From Veillonellaceae bacterium (GTDB taxonomy: Bacteria; Bacillota; Negativicutes; Veillonellales; Veillonellaceae): DNA of 32,439 bases. Below, in pieces: positions 1-7,775 of the stretch (within the stretch, counting starts at the first letter, position 1; each line of letters begins with the position of its first letter). The DNA lies in contig CAAFQR010000014.1 in NCBI GenBank assembly GCA_900765165.1, positions 1 through 32,439 on the forward strand, read 5' to 3'. Made by a program: the position numbers and the translations under genes. Below the pieces are notes generated by a model. It saw only the letters and a program-made list of their open reading frames with translations, made no database searches and had not been told where the DNA came from.

Positions 1-885
1 ATTGGCCGCGAATCCGGCGTGAAGGTGCATTTCTCTCACTTCAAGATTTGTGGTCACGATAACTGGAAGCTCATGCCGGAGGTTATCAAGGTCCTCGAAG
101 AAGGGGAAAAGGAAGGTATTCGCATTTCCTTTGACCAGTACCCGTATGTAGCTGGCAGCACCATGTTAGGCGTTATTTTGCCGCCGTGGGCTCACGATGG
201 GGGCACCAATAAGCTGTTGGAACGTTTGACTAAGAAGTCGGCGCGCGAAAAGATTATCTACGACATTAAGCACGGTATTCCAGGCTGGGATAATTTCGTC
301 GATTTTGCCGGTTTGACTAACATTTACATTACGTCCGTTAAGACGGAAAAGAACCGTGATGCGGTAGGCTTGTCCTTGACGGAGTTCGCGAAGCTGCGCG
401 GCAAGGATGTGTATGACGCTACCTTCGATTTGCTGTACGAAGAAGAAAATGCAGTAGGCATGGTTGATTTCTACGGCGAAGAAGAACAGGTTAAGCTTAT
501 GATGAAGCGCCCTGAAATGAACGTCTGCACGGATGGTCTCATGAAAGGGAAGCCGCACCCGCGTGTATACGGTGCCTTTGCTCGCGTGCTCGGCAAATAC
601 GCTCGTGAAGAACAGGTTATCCCTATGGAAAAGGCTGTGTACAAGATGACCAAGAAGGCCGCTGCCGTATTAGGTCTTAAAGAACGCGGTGAAATCAAAG
701 AAGGCTACTTCGCTGACCTCGTTGTCTTTGACAGCAAGACCATTAAGGACATGGGCACGTACACCGAACCGGATCAGTACCCGGTAGGGATTAAATATGT
801 CTTTGTTAACGGCGTGCCGACGGTTGTGAACGGTGAGTATCAAGAAGACGCTGTTCGTAGTGGCCGTGTTTTACGTAGAAAATAA
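1..885 (+). CDS. N-acyl-D-amino-acid deacylase family amidohydrolase, 5' truncated
   Basis: The reading frame is open from base 1, so the true start lies outside the window and only about the last 294 residues are seen. The family (amidohydrolase superfamily, D-aminoacylase-like) hydrolyses N-acyl-D-amino acids with metal-bound His and Asp residues. Visible hallmarks are HFSHFKICGHDNW near the cut end (metal-binding SH), FDQYPYVAGST, CTDG (the catalytic-Asp region) followed by HPRVYGAFARVLGKY, and a C-terminal RGEIKEGYFADLVVFD, which closes the small beta domain. The end of the protein (VNG, then GRVLR) matches the usual family ending. A strong terminator follows, so this is the last gene of its unit. 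Family assignment is firm; the exact substrate (D-amino acid, D-Glu or another N-acyl compound) cannot be read. Confidence 0.85.
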   Translation: MGRESGVKVHFSHFKICGHDNWKLMPEVIKVLEEGEKEGIRISFDQYPYVAGSTMLGVILPPWAHDGGTNKLLERLTKKSAREKIIYDIKHGIPGWDNFVDFAGLTNIYITSVKTEKNRDAVGLSLTEFAKLRGKDVYDATFDLLYEEENAVGMVDFYGEEEQVKLMMKRPEMNVCTDGLMKGKPHPRVYGAFARVLGKYAREEQVIPMEKAVYKMTKKAAAVLGLKERGEIKEGYFADLVVFDSKTIKDMGTYTEPDQYPVGIKYVFVNGVPTVVNGEYQEDAVRSGRVLRRK

Positions 886-921
886 GATACAGTATCAATA
901 GAAGTAATGCTCTATGGTGTT

Positions 922-960
922 AAAATACCGCTATCCGCTGACGTGGCTGGCGGTATTTTT
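922..960 (+). terminator. Rho-independent terminator after the amidohydrolase
   Basis: AAAATACCGC (922-931) pairs perfectly with GCGGTATTTT (950-959) around an 18-nt loop and runs into a T tract. It separates the amidohydrolase from the superoxide reductase unit. In the 331-nt gap 886-1216 the only other signal I can support is the promoter at 1054-1082 and the leader behind it. Confidence 0.85.
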
Positions 961-1053
961 GCGAGCAGTGCGGAGGAGGGTTGTAATTTCAGAAGAAACA
1001 ATTGTCTAACTGATACAGTCTTGAAAATATATCGAAAAATTTAAAAATAGTTC

Positions 1054-1082
1054 TTGAAAATCGGGTTGAAAATGGGTATAAT
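1054..1082 (+). promoter_or_regulatory. Sigma-70-type promoter of the superoxide reductase gene
   Basis: TTGAAA (1054-1059), a 17-nt spacer and a consensus TATAAT (1077-1082). Transcription should start near 1089, giving a leader of about 128 nt before the ATG. In the leader CTTGT-TGT-ACAAG (1191-1203) can fold over the first bases of the ribosome binding site. I saw no convincing Fur or PerR box. Confidence 0.7.
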
Positions 1083-1216
1083 AAGAACAGAGACAGGGGA
1101 TAATTTAATACTTATGTATATTCTTTGTTTTCTTTTGATAAAGACTATCGCGCGCAAGTTGCGACGGCTATAAGTAAGTTCTTATTAGTACTTGTTGTAC
1201 AAGGAGGTCATGTATT

Positions 1217-1609
1217 ATGGCATTAGCAGAATTCGTAAAATCCGCAGATTTCAAAACTGAAAAACACGTTCCCGTTATCACTGCACCGGACACTGTAAAA
1301 GCTGGTGAAAAAGTTCAGATTGGTTTGGAAGTTGGTAAAGATATTGCTCATCCGAACACTACGGAACATCACATTTCCTGGATTAAATTGTACTATGTAC
1401 AGGAAGGCACGACTCTTCCGTACGAAGTAGCTCGCTTGGAATTCAACGTTCATGGCGAAGCTGTTGCCGGCGCTAACGAAGGCCCTGTATTCGCAGAAGC
1501 AGCTGGTACTGTAACGGCTACCTTCAAAAAATCCGGTAAATTGATCGCTACTTCCTACTGCAACATCCACGGCTTGTGGGAATCCGAAAAAACTATTACT
1601 GTTGAATAA
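1217..1609 (+). CDS. Superoxide reductase (neelaredoxin type, one domain)
   Basis: Reduces superoxide to hydrogen peroxide in the cytoplasm of anaerobes without releasing oxygen, using a mononuclear Fe(His)4Cys centre and electrons usually from rubredoxin. All ligands are present: E15 and H17 in EKHVPVI, H45 and H51 in HPNTTEH, C115 and H118 in CNIHGLW. The 130-residue protein lacks the N-terminal desulforedoxin iron domain of two-iron desulfoferrodoxins, so it is the short neelaredoxin-like class. The ATG follows AAGGAGGT with ideal spacing. It has its own strong promoter and terminator, as expected for an abundant monocistronic oxygen-defence gene. The symbol is left blank because naming differs between organisms. 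Confidence 0.93.
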   Translation: MALAEFVKSADFKTEKHVPVITAPDTVKAGEKVQIGLEVGKDIAHPNTTEHHISWIKLYYVQEGTTLPYEVARLEFNVHGEAVAGANEGPVFAEAAGTVTATFKKSGKLIATSYCNIHGLWESEKTITVE

Positions 1610-1664
1610 TTGAACAGCTAGTAAAGCAATTGGGCGCTATCTCTAGGTATAGCGTTTAAGTAAG

Positions 1665-1705
1665 AAGACCGACAGAAGCGGCCCGCTTTTGCCGGTCTTT
1701 TTTAT
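1665..1705 (+). terminator. Rho-independent terminator after superoxide reductase
   Basis: AAGACCG (1665-1671) pairs with CGGTCTT (1693-1699), with an inner AAGCG/CGCTT stem, followed by a run of T. A smaller hairpin, CGCTAT/ATAGCG, lies just upstream at 1635-1654. Confidence 0.85.
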
Positions 1706-1780
1706 AGGCTCTCTGTACACCTGTAAAAAGCAAAAATCCATGTCAAATGGAAAATTTTTTGAAAATTTACTGAGAATCTC

Positions 1781-1810
1781 TTTACAGCAAGCCCTTTTAT
1801 GTGGTAAATT
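1781..1810 (+). promoter_or_regulatory. Probable promoter of aspartate kinase
   Basis: TTTACA (1781-1786), an 18-nt spacer and TAAATT (1805-1810). The implied leader is only about 40 nt, too short for a lysine riboswitch. The match is moderate. Confidence 0.4.
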
Positions 1811-1855
1811 ATTCGTATGTTTTAGAACTTTATTTTAGGATGAAGAGGGATAGAT

Positions 1856-3085
1856 GTGGCCTTAATTGTGAAAAAGTTCGGCGGCAGCTCTGTGGCAACG
1901 CCGGAAAAAATGTTTAACATTGTAAATCGCGTTTTACGCGATAAAAAAGAGGATGACCGAATTGTAGTCGTTGTCTCCGCTATGGGTGATACGACTGATG
2001 ACTTGGTAGCCTTGGCTAAACAGGTAACCAGTCATCCGTATGGTCGTGAAATGGACCGCCTTTTGTCCACGGGGGAACAAATGTCCATTGCTTTGATGGC
2101 AATGGCATTTATGGAAAAAGGACATCCGGCTATTTCTATGACTGGCGAACAGGCCGGTATTTTAAGTAGCGACGCATATGGTAAAGGCCGAATTCTTGAC
2201 ATTGATCCCCATCGAGTATTTGAGGCTCTCGATGCTGGTCAAATCGTTATCGTAGCTGGTTTCCAGGGCTTTACGGACGAAGGTGATATTACTACCTTGG
2301 GCCGTGGCGGTAGTGATACTACGGCTGTTGCTTTGGCCGGTGCGATGAAAGCAGACGTGTGCGAAATCTTCACGGACGTAGAAGGTGTTTACTCTACGGA
2401 CCCGCGTGTAGCACCGAATGCGATCAAGCTCAGTGAGATTACATATGGTGAAATGCTGGAAATGGCCCGACTTGGTGCCGGGGTTATGCAGCCGCGAGCC
2501 GTTGAAATGGGTAGCCGCTATGGCGTGCCAATTCATGTACGCTCCACATTTAGTGATAACGAAGGAACCATCATTCGGGAGGAATATACAATGACAGCAA
2601 ATAAACGTATTATAACTGGTGTGGCTGACGACACGAACGTAGCCAAGGTATCTTTAATCGGCGTCGAAAACCGTCCGGGCGTTGCGCATCAGGTGTTCCA
2701 GGCTTTGGCCGCTGAAAACGTTGACGTAGACATGATCGTACAGAGCATTCGCACAGTAGACGACGAAGCTACGGATATCGTATTCACCATCGCTTTGGAC
2801 GATGTAGTGTTGGCTCGCGACGTGCTCAACAAATTGAAGGAAACCTTGCACATGGAACAGTTTGTTATCAACGAACAGATGGCAAAGGTATCCATCATCG
2901 GTGCCGGCATGCTTGGTCAGCCGGGCGTTGCAGCGCAGATGTTTGGCATCTTCAGCGAACAAGATATCAATATTGAAATTATCAGCACGTCTGAAATCAG
3001 TATTACCTGCCTTATCGCTGAAAACCGCGTGAAAGACGCTGTAAAAGCAATTCACGAAAAATTGGTTATCGACGAACGAGGCTAA
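1856..3085 (+). CDS. lysC: Aspartate kinase (aspartokinase II type, two ACT domains)
   Basis: Phosphorylates L-aspartate, the committed step to diaminopimelate/lysine, threonine and methionine. The N-terminal kinase domain starts VKKFGGSSVA (residues 5-14) and contains the TTLGRGGSDTTAVALA nucleotide/aspartate-binding segment. Two ACT domains fill roughly residues 265-409 and bind the feedback amino acid. At 409 residues it matches the monofunctional B. subtilis LysC type (about 408). The GTG start at 1856 follows AAGAGGGA and gives the family N-terminus; an ATG at 1854 is out of frame. A strong internal ribosome binding site lies before Met246 (listed separately). The gene stands alone between its promoter and a terminator. 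Confidence 0.95.
   Translation: MALIVKKFGGSSVATPEKMFNIVNRVLRDKKEDDRIVVVVSAMGDTTDDLVALAKQVTSHPYGREMDRLLSTGEQMSIALMAMAFMEKGHPAISMTGEQAGILSSDAYGKGRILDIDPHRVFEALDAGQIVIVAGFQGFTDEGDITTLGRGGSDTTAVALAGAMKADVCEIFTDVEGVYSTDPRVAPNAIKLSEITYGEMLEMARLGAGVMQPRAVEMGSRYGVPIHVRSTFSDNEGTIIREEYTMTANKRIITGVADDTNVAKVSLIGVENRPGVAHQVFQALAAENVDVDMIVQSIRTVDDEATDIVFTIALDDVVLARDVLNKLKETLHMEQFVINEQMAKVSIIGAGMLGQPGVAAQMFGIFSEQDINIEIISTSEISITCLIAENRVKDAVKAIHEKLVIDERG
2577..2593 (+). promoter_or_regulatory. Internal ribosome binding site and start for an aspartokinase beta subunit
   Basis: GGGAGG (2577-2582) sits 8 nt before an in-frame ATG (2591-2593), codon 246 of lysC. Translation from here gives a 164-residue protein made of the two ACT domains only. 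As I recall, B. subtilis aspartokinase II makes its beta subunit from an internal start at almost the same place. Presence of the signal is seen; its use is inferred. Confidence 0.65.
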
Positions 3086-3126
3086 TAGTAAGACTTTTAA
3101 GCTAAGATAATACATAACAGTAGAAG

Positions 3127-3164
3127 GCGACCGGCGCACGGTAGGAGATGCGTTGGTCGCTTTT
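3127..3164 (+). terminator. Rho-independent terminator after lysC
   Basis: GCGACCGGCGCA (3127-3138) pairs with TGCGTTGGTCGC (3149-3160), including two G-T wobble pairs, followed by TTTT. Confidence 0.85.
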
Positions 3165-3258
3165 GCTGTTAGCGGGGGTTCATTTCATAGGGGGGGCGCA
3201 ACGAAGAAATTCAATGTTAGCTAATGAAATAATTTCTCATCTGTGGTACTATATAAGA

Positions 3259-3281
3259 GTAACCTTACCATAATAGGTTAC
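3259..3281 (+). promoter_or_regulatory. 7-bp dyad upstream of the M16 peptidase (candidate operator)
   Basis: GTAACCT (3259-3265) and AGGTTAC (3275-3281) form a perfect inverted repeat with a 9-nt spacer. It lies just after a TATATA (3250-3255) that could be a -10 element, and 27 nt before the start codon. The position fits a repressor site or a short leader hairpin; no regulator can be named. Confidence 0.35.
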
Positions 3282-3307
3282 CCTAAACTATTGAAATAGG
3301 AGTTGTT

Positions 3308-6220
3308 ATGATGAATTTAAATGAAATATACAGCGGCTTTCGCGTTGAGCGCAAGGAAGTCGTAAATGAAGTAAACGGCACGGTTTACTTGTTGCACCAT
3401 GAAAAATCGGGCGCTCGCTTGCTTTATATCGATGCACCGGACACCAACAAGGTGTTCTCCGTGTCGTTCCGCACGCCGCCGAAGGATAGCACCGGTGTGG
3501 CGCACATTACGGAACATTCCGTGCTCTGCGGTTCCCGTAAATTCCCGCTTAAAGAGCCATTCGTTGAACTCGTAAAAGGTTCTTTGAACACGTTCCTCAA
3601 CGCTATGACGTATCCGGACAAGACCATGTACCCGGTAGCCAGCAAGAACGATAAGGACTTCCACAACTTGATGGACGTGTATCTCGACGCCGTTTTCTAT
3701 CCGCGCGTGGCGACGGACCCGGAAATCATCATGCAGGAAGGCTGGCATTATGAATTGAACGACCCGGCCGACGAATTGACGTACAAAGGCGTCGTATATA
3801 ATGAAATGAAAGGCGTGTACTCGTCCGGCGATTCCGTGTTGGAAACGCACATGATGCACGAGTTATTCCCGGATACGACGTACGGCGTAGATTCCGGCGG
3901 GAATCCGGATAACATTACGGATTTGACCTATAAGGGGTTCCAGGATTTCTACCACAAGTTCTATCATCCGTCCAACAGCTACATTTTCCTCTATGGCCAG
4001 ATGGATATTGAAGCGCAGTTGAAGTTCATCGACGAAGAATACTTAAGTGGCTTCGATGCTATTAAAGTAGATTCTGAAATCAAGCTCCAGGCGCCGTTCA
4101 GCCATGGTAAGGTAGCCGTTTATCCGTACAACATTGGCAGTGACGAAGAAGAAGCGGGCAAGGCCATTCATTCGTATACCTTCGTTATGCCGGAATTGTC
4201 TACGGCGGAAAACTTGGCTTTCGAAATTTTGACGCACGCGTTGTTGAATTCGTCCGCAGCACCGTTGAAGGAAGCCCTCGTTAAGGCCGGCATCGGTCAT
4301 GATGTAAGCGGTTACTATTTAGATAGTCTCCGTCAGCCAATTTGGTCCATTTCCGTAGCCGGTTCCGATGGGGACAAGCAGGCTGAATTGCAGACGGTAG
4401 TAGACCGCGAATTGCGTAAAATGGTAGCTGACGGCTTAGATAAGGTGCTCTTGGAAGCATCCTTGAACAGCACTGAATTCGCGCTTCGTGAAGCTGATTT
4501 CGGTGGTCGTCCTATCGGCTTGGCCTATGGCATTCGTGTAATGGATGGCTGGATTTATGACCGCGATCCTATTGCGCTCTTGCATTACGAAGAAGATTTG
4601 AAAACCATTCGCGAAGGCTTGCAGAACGGCTTGTTCGAAGGCTTAATCGAAAAATGCTTGCTCGCCAATAACCATAAAGCACTTGTGTCGGTTGTGCCGG
4701 AAAAGGGCTTGCAGGAACGCAAGGAAGCCGCTGAACGCAAGTACTTAGCTGATGTAAAGGCTAAATTGTCTACTGACGAAGTGAACGCCATCGTTGAACA
4801 GACTAAGAAATTAAAAGCACGCCAGGAAGCGCCGGATTCGGAAGAAGCATTAGCGACGATTCCGCTTCTTGAGTTGTCCGATTTGTCGCCGGAAGTAGAA
4901 CATATCGAACGCCGCCAGGAAGACTGGGACGGCACCCGTGTTCATTTCATCCCGACGGCTGCGAAGGGTATCAACTACACAGCGTTCTATTTTGATATGT
5001 CCTGCCTCACTGAAGAGGAAGTGTTCTACGCGCAGGTATTGAGCGACGTGTTGAGCCGTATGGACACGAAGGAACATAGCTATGTGGCCTTGGCTAATGA
5101 ATTGAACCTCCATTTAGGCGGATTCAGCTCTGATGTAGTAGCCGTAAGTCGTTTCAATGATCGCAATGCGTACAAGCCGTTGTTCGTGTTCCGTGCTAAA
5201 GCGTTACATGCGAAGTTGAATAAGTTGATTGCCTTGCTTGGTGAAATCATCAACGACACGCAGTTCTCGGATACGACCCGTTTCAACGAGTTGATTAAGG
5301 AATCCAAGGCTGTATGGGCTACGGAAGCGTTCCGTCGTGGTCATACTATCGTGTCCACTCGCGTAATGGCGCAGGTGTCTGACGTAGCGAAGTTCAAGGA
5401 TCAGGACGCTATGGGTTACTTTGAAAAGCTCGCTAAGATTGATGAAAAGCCGGAAACCTTAAAAGACTTGGCTGAAAAGGTTGATGCCGTTGCGAAGAAA
5501 TTGTTCCGTGCTAATAACTTGAATGTCATGTTCGTCGGTGAAGAACCGGAATACAAAGCATTCGCTGATTTGTTGAAGCCGGCCCTTAAGACCTGGAAGG
5601 TAGCTGACGTTCCGACGGGTGTCTTGAAGATGACTAAGGACTACAGCAACCAAGGTATCGTAACGGCCGGTAAAGTGCAGTACGTTGCTAAGGGTGGTAA
5701 TTTCAAAGACCATGGCTTCAATCACTGCGGCGCCATGAGCGTTTTGGAAACCATCTTGCGCTATGAATACTTGTGGATTCGCATCCGCGTTCAGGGCGGT
5801 GCGTATGGTGCGTTCGCTAACTTCTATAACAATGGCAACATGGTATTCTGCAGCTATCGCGACCCGAATTTGACGGAATCTCTTAACGTCTATGACGAAT
5901 TGGGTGATTATCTCCGCAACTTTGAAATTACAGACCGTGAAATGCGCAAGTACATCATTGGTACCATGAGCACCTTGGATACGCCGATGACGCCGTCGCT
6001 CCGTGGCCCGAAAGCCATGGGCCGTTACTTTGGCGAAGGCGACGAAGACGCTGCCGTAGCATTCCGCAAGGAAGTTATTGCGTGCCAGCCGAAAGACATT
6101 CGTGGCTTAGCTGACGTTATCGACGCGGTTATGAAAGACAACCACGTGTGCGTAATGGGTAACGAACAGAAAATTAAAGACGCCGGAAACGTGCTGGGGG
6201 ACATTGTTACCTTGCCGTAA
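3308..6220 (+). CDS. M16C insulinase-family zinc metallopeptidase (presequence-protease-like)
   Basis: Large single-chain M16C peptidase of the PreP/falcilysin type, which degrades short unfolded peptides inside a closed chamber made of four homologous domains. The inverted zinc motif HITEH is at residues 66-70 with the distal glutamate E166 in YNEMKG. The C-terminal half carries RIRVQGGAYGAF, whose Arg/Tyr pair typically contacts the substrate. At 970 residues the length is right for the family. No signal peptide or membrane segment is seen, so it is probably cytoplasmic. The ATG at 3308 follows TAGGAGTT; the ATG at 3311 is an alternative. It is monocistronic. The role as peptide scavenger is known for the family and inferred here. 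Confidence 0.92.
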   Translation: MMNLNEIYSGFRVERKEVVNEVNGTVYLLHHEKSGARLLYIDAPDTNKVFSVSFRTPPKDSTGVAHITEHSVLCGSRKFPLKEPFVELVKGSLNTFLNAMTYPDKTMYPVASKNDKDFHNLMDVYLDAVFYPRVATDPEIIMQEGWHYELNDPADELTYKGVVYNEMKGVYSSGDSVLETHMMHELFPDTTYGVDSGGNPDNITDLTYKGFQDFYHKFYHPSNSYIFLYGQMDIEAQLKFIDEEYLSGFDAIKVDSEIKLQAPFSHGKVAVYPYNIGSDEEEAGKAIHSYTFVMPELSTAENLAFEILTHALLNSSAAPLKEALVKAGIGHDVSGYYLDSLRQPIWSISVAGSDGDKQAELQTVVDRELRKMVADGLDKVLLEASLNSTEFALREADFGGRPIGLAYGIRVMDGWIYDRDPIALLHYEEDLKTIREGLQNGLFEGLIEKCLLANNHKALVSVVPEKGLQERKEAAERKYLADVKAKLSTDEVNAIVEQTKKLKARQEAPDSEEALATIPLLELSDLSPEVEHIERRQEDWDGTRVHFIPTAAKGINYTAFYFDMSCLTEEEVFYAQVLSDVLSRMDTKEHSYVALANELNLHLGGFSSDVVAVSRFNDRNAYKPLFVFRAKALHAKLNKLIALLGEIINDTQFSDTTRFNELIKESKAVWATEAFRRGHTIVSTRVMAQVSDVAKFKDQDAMGYFEKLAKIDEKPETLKDLAEKVDAVAKKLFRANNLNVMFVGEEPEYKAFADLLKPALKTWKVADVPTGVLKMTKDYSNQGIVTAGKVQYVAKGGNFKDHGFNHCGAMSVLETILRYEYLWIRIRVQGGAYGAFANFYNNGNMVFCSYRDPNLTESLNVYDELGDYLRNFEITDREMRKYIIGTMSTLDTPMTPSLRGPKAMGRYFGEGDEDAAVAFRKEVIACQPKDIRGLADVIDAVMKDNHVCVMGNEQKIKDAGNVLGDIVTLP

Positions 6221-6237
6221 AGAGTTATTCTTAATGC

Positions 6238-6271
6238 AAAAAGAGGATGCTTCATGGCATCCTCTTTTTGT
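6238..6271. terminator. Bidirectional Rho-independent terminator
   Basis: AAAAAGAGGATGC (6238-6250) pairs perfectly with GCATCCTCTTTTT (6257-6269) around a 6-nt loop. The A tract on one side and T tract on the other let it work in both directions, stopping the M16 peptidase transcript and anything read from the minus strand. Confidence 0.9.
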
Positions 6272-6335
6272 ATCCCCTGGAGTCCATTGCAAAATGGCTC
6301 CGACATCTACTAGACCTACTTTTACAGTAGCGTAT

Positions 6336-6429
6336 AAAAGCAACAAGCCCAACGCCGTTATAACGGTGTGGGCTCAGTTGCAGTTCGAGTAACGGACAGC
6401 CAACGGCTCTAATCGTTTGCTGTCTTTCT
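6336..6429 (-). ncRNA. Candidate small RNA with two hairpins
   Basis: Read on the minus strand, a near-consensus promoter (6436-6464) would start a transcript near 6429. About 94 nt follow without a convincing reading frame but with two strong stem-loops. The first is 6395-6424 (GACAGC/GCTGTC plus an inner AACG/CGTT). The second is 6346-6374, where ACGCCGTT pairs with AACGGTGT and AGCCC with GGGCT; it is followed on the minus strand by TGTTGCTTTT, a weak terminator tail. It does not look like 6S, SRP or tmRNA. The alternative is that the second hairpin is just the terminator of the upstream [2Fe-2S] gene. Confidence 0.4.
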
Positions 6430-6435
6430 ACTTAT

Positions 6436-6464
6436 ATTATAGTGTTTTAATCTGCGGCCATCAA
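6436..6464 (-). promoter_or_regulatory. Minus-strand promoter for the candidate small RNA
   Basis: On the minus strand TTGATG (6464-6459), a 17-nt spacer and TATAAT (6441-6436). It lies immediately after the stop codon of the BFD-like gene, and no protein gene follows on that strand before the terminator at 6238-6271. Confidence 0.5.
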
Positions 6465-6478
6465 ATCGATAGGCCGTA

Positions 6479-6703
6479 TTATAATTTTCCCATTTCCTTG
6501 AGTAATTTCACAATACGCACGCCGCAGTTTTTACCACCGCAGGAGCCGGTGCCGGCACCGGTGCGTTCGCGAATTTTTGGGATGGTGTCACAGCCGTCGT
6601 TGATAGCTTCTTTAATCGTTTTGCGGCTAATGCTGCGGCAGGTACAGACTTTAGTGTATTTGTCCAAAATAGAATCAGGAACTTTCTGATCTTCGAAATC
6701 CAT
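6479..6703 (-). CDS. BFD-like [2Fe-2S]-binding protein
   Basis: A 74-residue protein made of a single BFD-like [2Fe-2S] domain. The ligands are C20 and C22 (VCTCRSI), C55 and C60 (GAGTGSCGGKNC). The C-X-C/C-X4-C spacing resembles the BFD domains attached to GlpA-like and opine/amino-acid oxidoreductases rather than bacterioferritin-associated ferredoxin, which is C-X2-C. It is free-standing here, so its partner is unknown; a small electron carrier or iron-sulfur delivery role is inferred. The start is set by AAGGAGG seven bases before the ATG. It faces the HAD gene divergently. The 231-nt gap 6704-6934 holds no further gene that I can see. Confidence 0.8.
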   Translation of the reverse strand: MDFEDQKVPDSILDKYTKVCTCRSISRKTIKEAINDGCDTIPKIRERTGAGTGSCGGKNCGVRIVKLLKEMGKL

Positions 6704-6934
6704 ATGTATCCTCCTTAGGAATCATGTTCTTTAGTTAGTTTGCTTGTCAATTAATCATTGTTTTAAGTATAATAAATATATCGTTATATTTAGATTCAGG
6801 CCGTTTATTTCACCGGCTAAGGAATGCTGACATAGGTTGATGTTGTTCGCCATACGTCAACTATAACGAAAATTTTCTATCTATAGTGTACCATAAAATG
6901 CTATCGATTTAAAGATATGTAGAAGGGAGATTCT

Positions 6935-7612
6935 ATGATTTCAGTATTATTTGATTTAGACGGCACATTAACCGACTCTGCCGAAGGTATTTTGAAATCA
7001 GTTCGCTATGCTTTAGAGAAGAAGGGCGTGCCTATTCCTGACGAAGAAACGTTGCAGTTGTTCATCGGACCGCCCATTGTGGATTCCTTGCAGGACCATT
7101 GCGGCATGACGGCTGATGAAGCGGCTGAAACCTATTGCTATTTCAAGGAACGTTACGAAACGGTAGGGAAATTTGAAAACAAGGTGTACACTGATGTGGA
7201 CCGCATGTTGGTGACGTTGCGTCAAACGAACGCGTATGTGGCGGTTGCGACGGCTAAACCGGAGCATTTGGCGCGTGAAATTTTGGACCATTTTGATTTG
7301 ACGAAATATTTTGACGTTATCAAAGGGGCAGACCAGAAGCGCGGCGTGGTGCACAAGGAAGACATCCTGGCAGAAGCGTTGGATGAGCTTCGCGAAATGG
7401 GCAAGAACCGCACGAAGAAGTCCATTACCGGTTGGTACATGGTTGGGGACCGCAAGTACGACATGGAAGCGGCGCATTTACATGGCTGCAAGGCCGTAGC
7501 GGTAACCTATGGCTATGGCACGGTAGAAGAGCTGGAAGCAGCCGGCGCCGATTATCTTTGCGCGGATCCGAGTGAAGTTATCCTCAACATTGCCGTAGAC
7601 ACGTTATTGTAA
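6935..7612 (+). CDS. HAD-superfamily phosphatase (phosphoglycolate phosphatase-like)
   Basis: A 225-residue cytosolic HAD hydrolase with an alpha-helical cap. Motif I is DLDGT (nucleophile D7, acid/base D9), motif II the Thr in VATAKP, motif III the Lys in VHKED, and motif IV MVGDRKYDMEAA. The cap between residues about 18 and 80 and the overall length match the Gph/YqaB-like group that acts on small phosphorylated compounds. The substrate cannot be read from sequence. The ATG follows AGAAGGGAG. It is monocistronic and converges on the AdoMetDC-like gene. Confidence 0.85.
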   Translation: MISVLFDLDGTLTDSAEGILKSVRYALEKKGVPIPDEETLQLFIGPPIVDSLQDHCGMTADEAAETYCYFKERYETVGKFENKVYTDVDRMLVTLRQTNAYVAVATAKPEHLAREILDHFDLTKYFDVIKGADQKRGVVHKEDILAEALDELREMGKNRTKKSITGWYMVGDRKYDMEAAHLHGCKAVAVTYGYGTVEELEAAGADYLCADPSEVILNIAVDTLL

Positions 7613-7689
7613 AATAAACTGCCTGTAGTAGCGGGGCGGTTAGTCCCAATTAAACAGACAGCTTTTCAAAATTGAACAGACATAGAAAG

Positions 7690-7729
7690 AACCCTCGAGA
7701 CCGATTAACTTCGGAAGCTCGAGGGTTTT
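7690..7729 (+). terminator. Rho-independent terminator after the HAD phosphatase
   Basis: AACCCTCGAG (7690-7699) pairs perfectly with CTCGAGGGTT (7718-7727), with an inner CCGA/TCGG stem, then TTTT. On the minus strand the tail is only TTCTTTC, so it may also stop the converging gene, less efficiently. Confidence 0.85.
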
Positions 7730-7775
7730 GTTGTTGGTATATGTAATTTGAAAAGAGATGCTAACAATCGGTAGC

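Noticed and set aside
1704..1855. Lysine riboswitch upstream of lysC
   Set aside because: The likely promoter leaves only about 40 nt of leader and no riboswitch elements are seen.
6336..6429. 6S, SRP or tmRNA
   Set aside because: Too short and lacking the open central bubble of 6S, the SRP GGAA/tetraloop signature and the tRNA-like ends of tmRNA.
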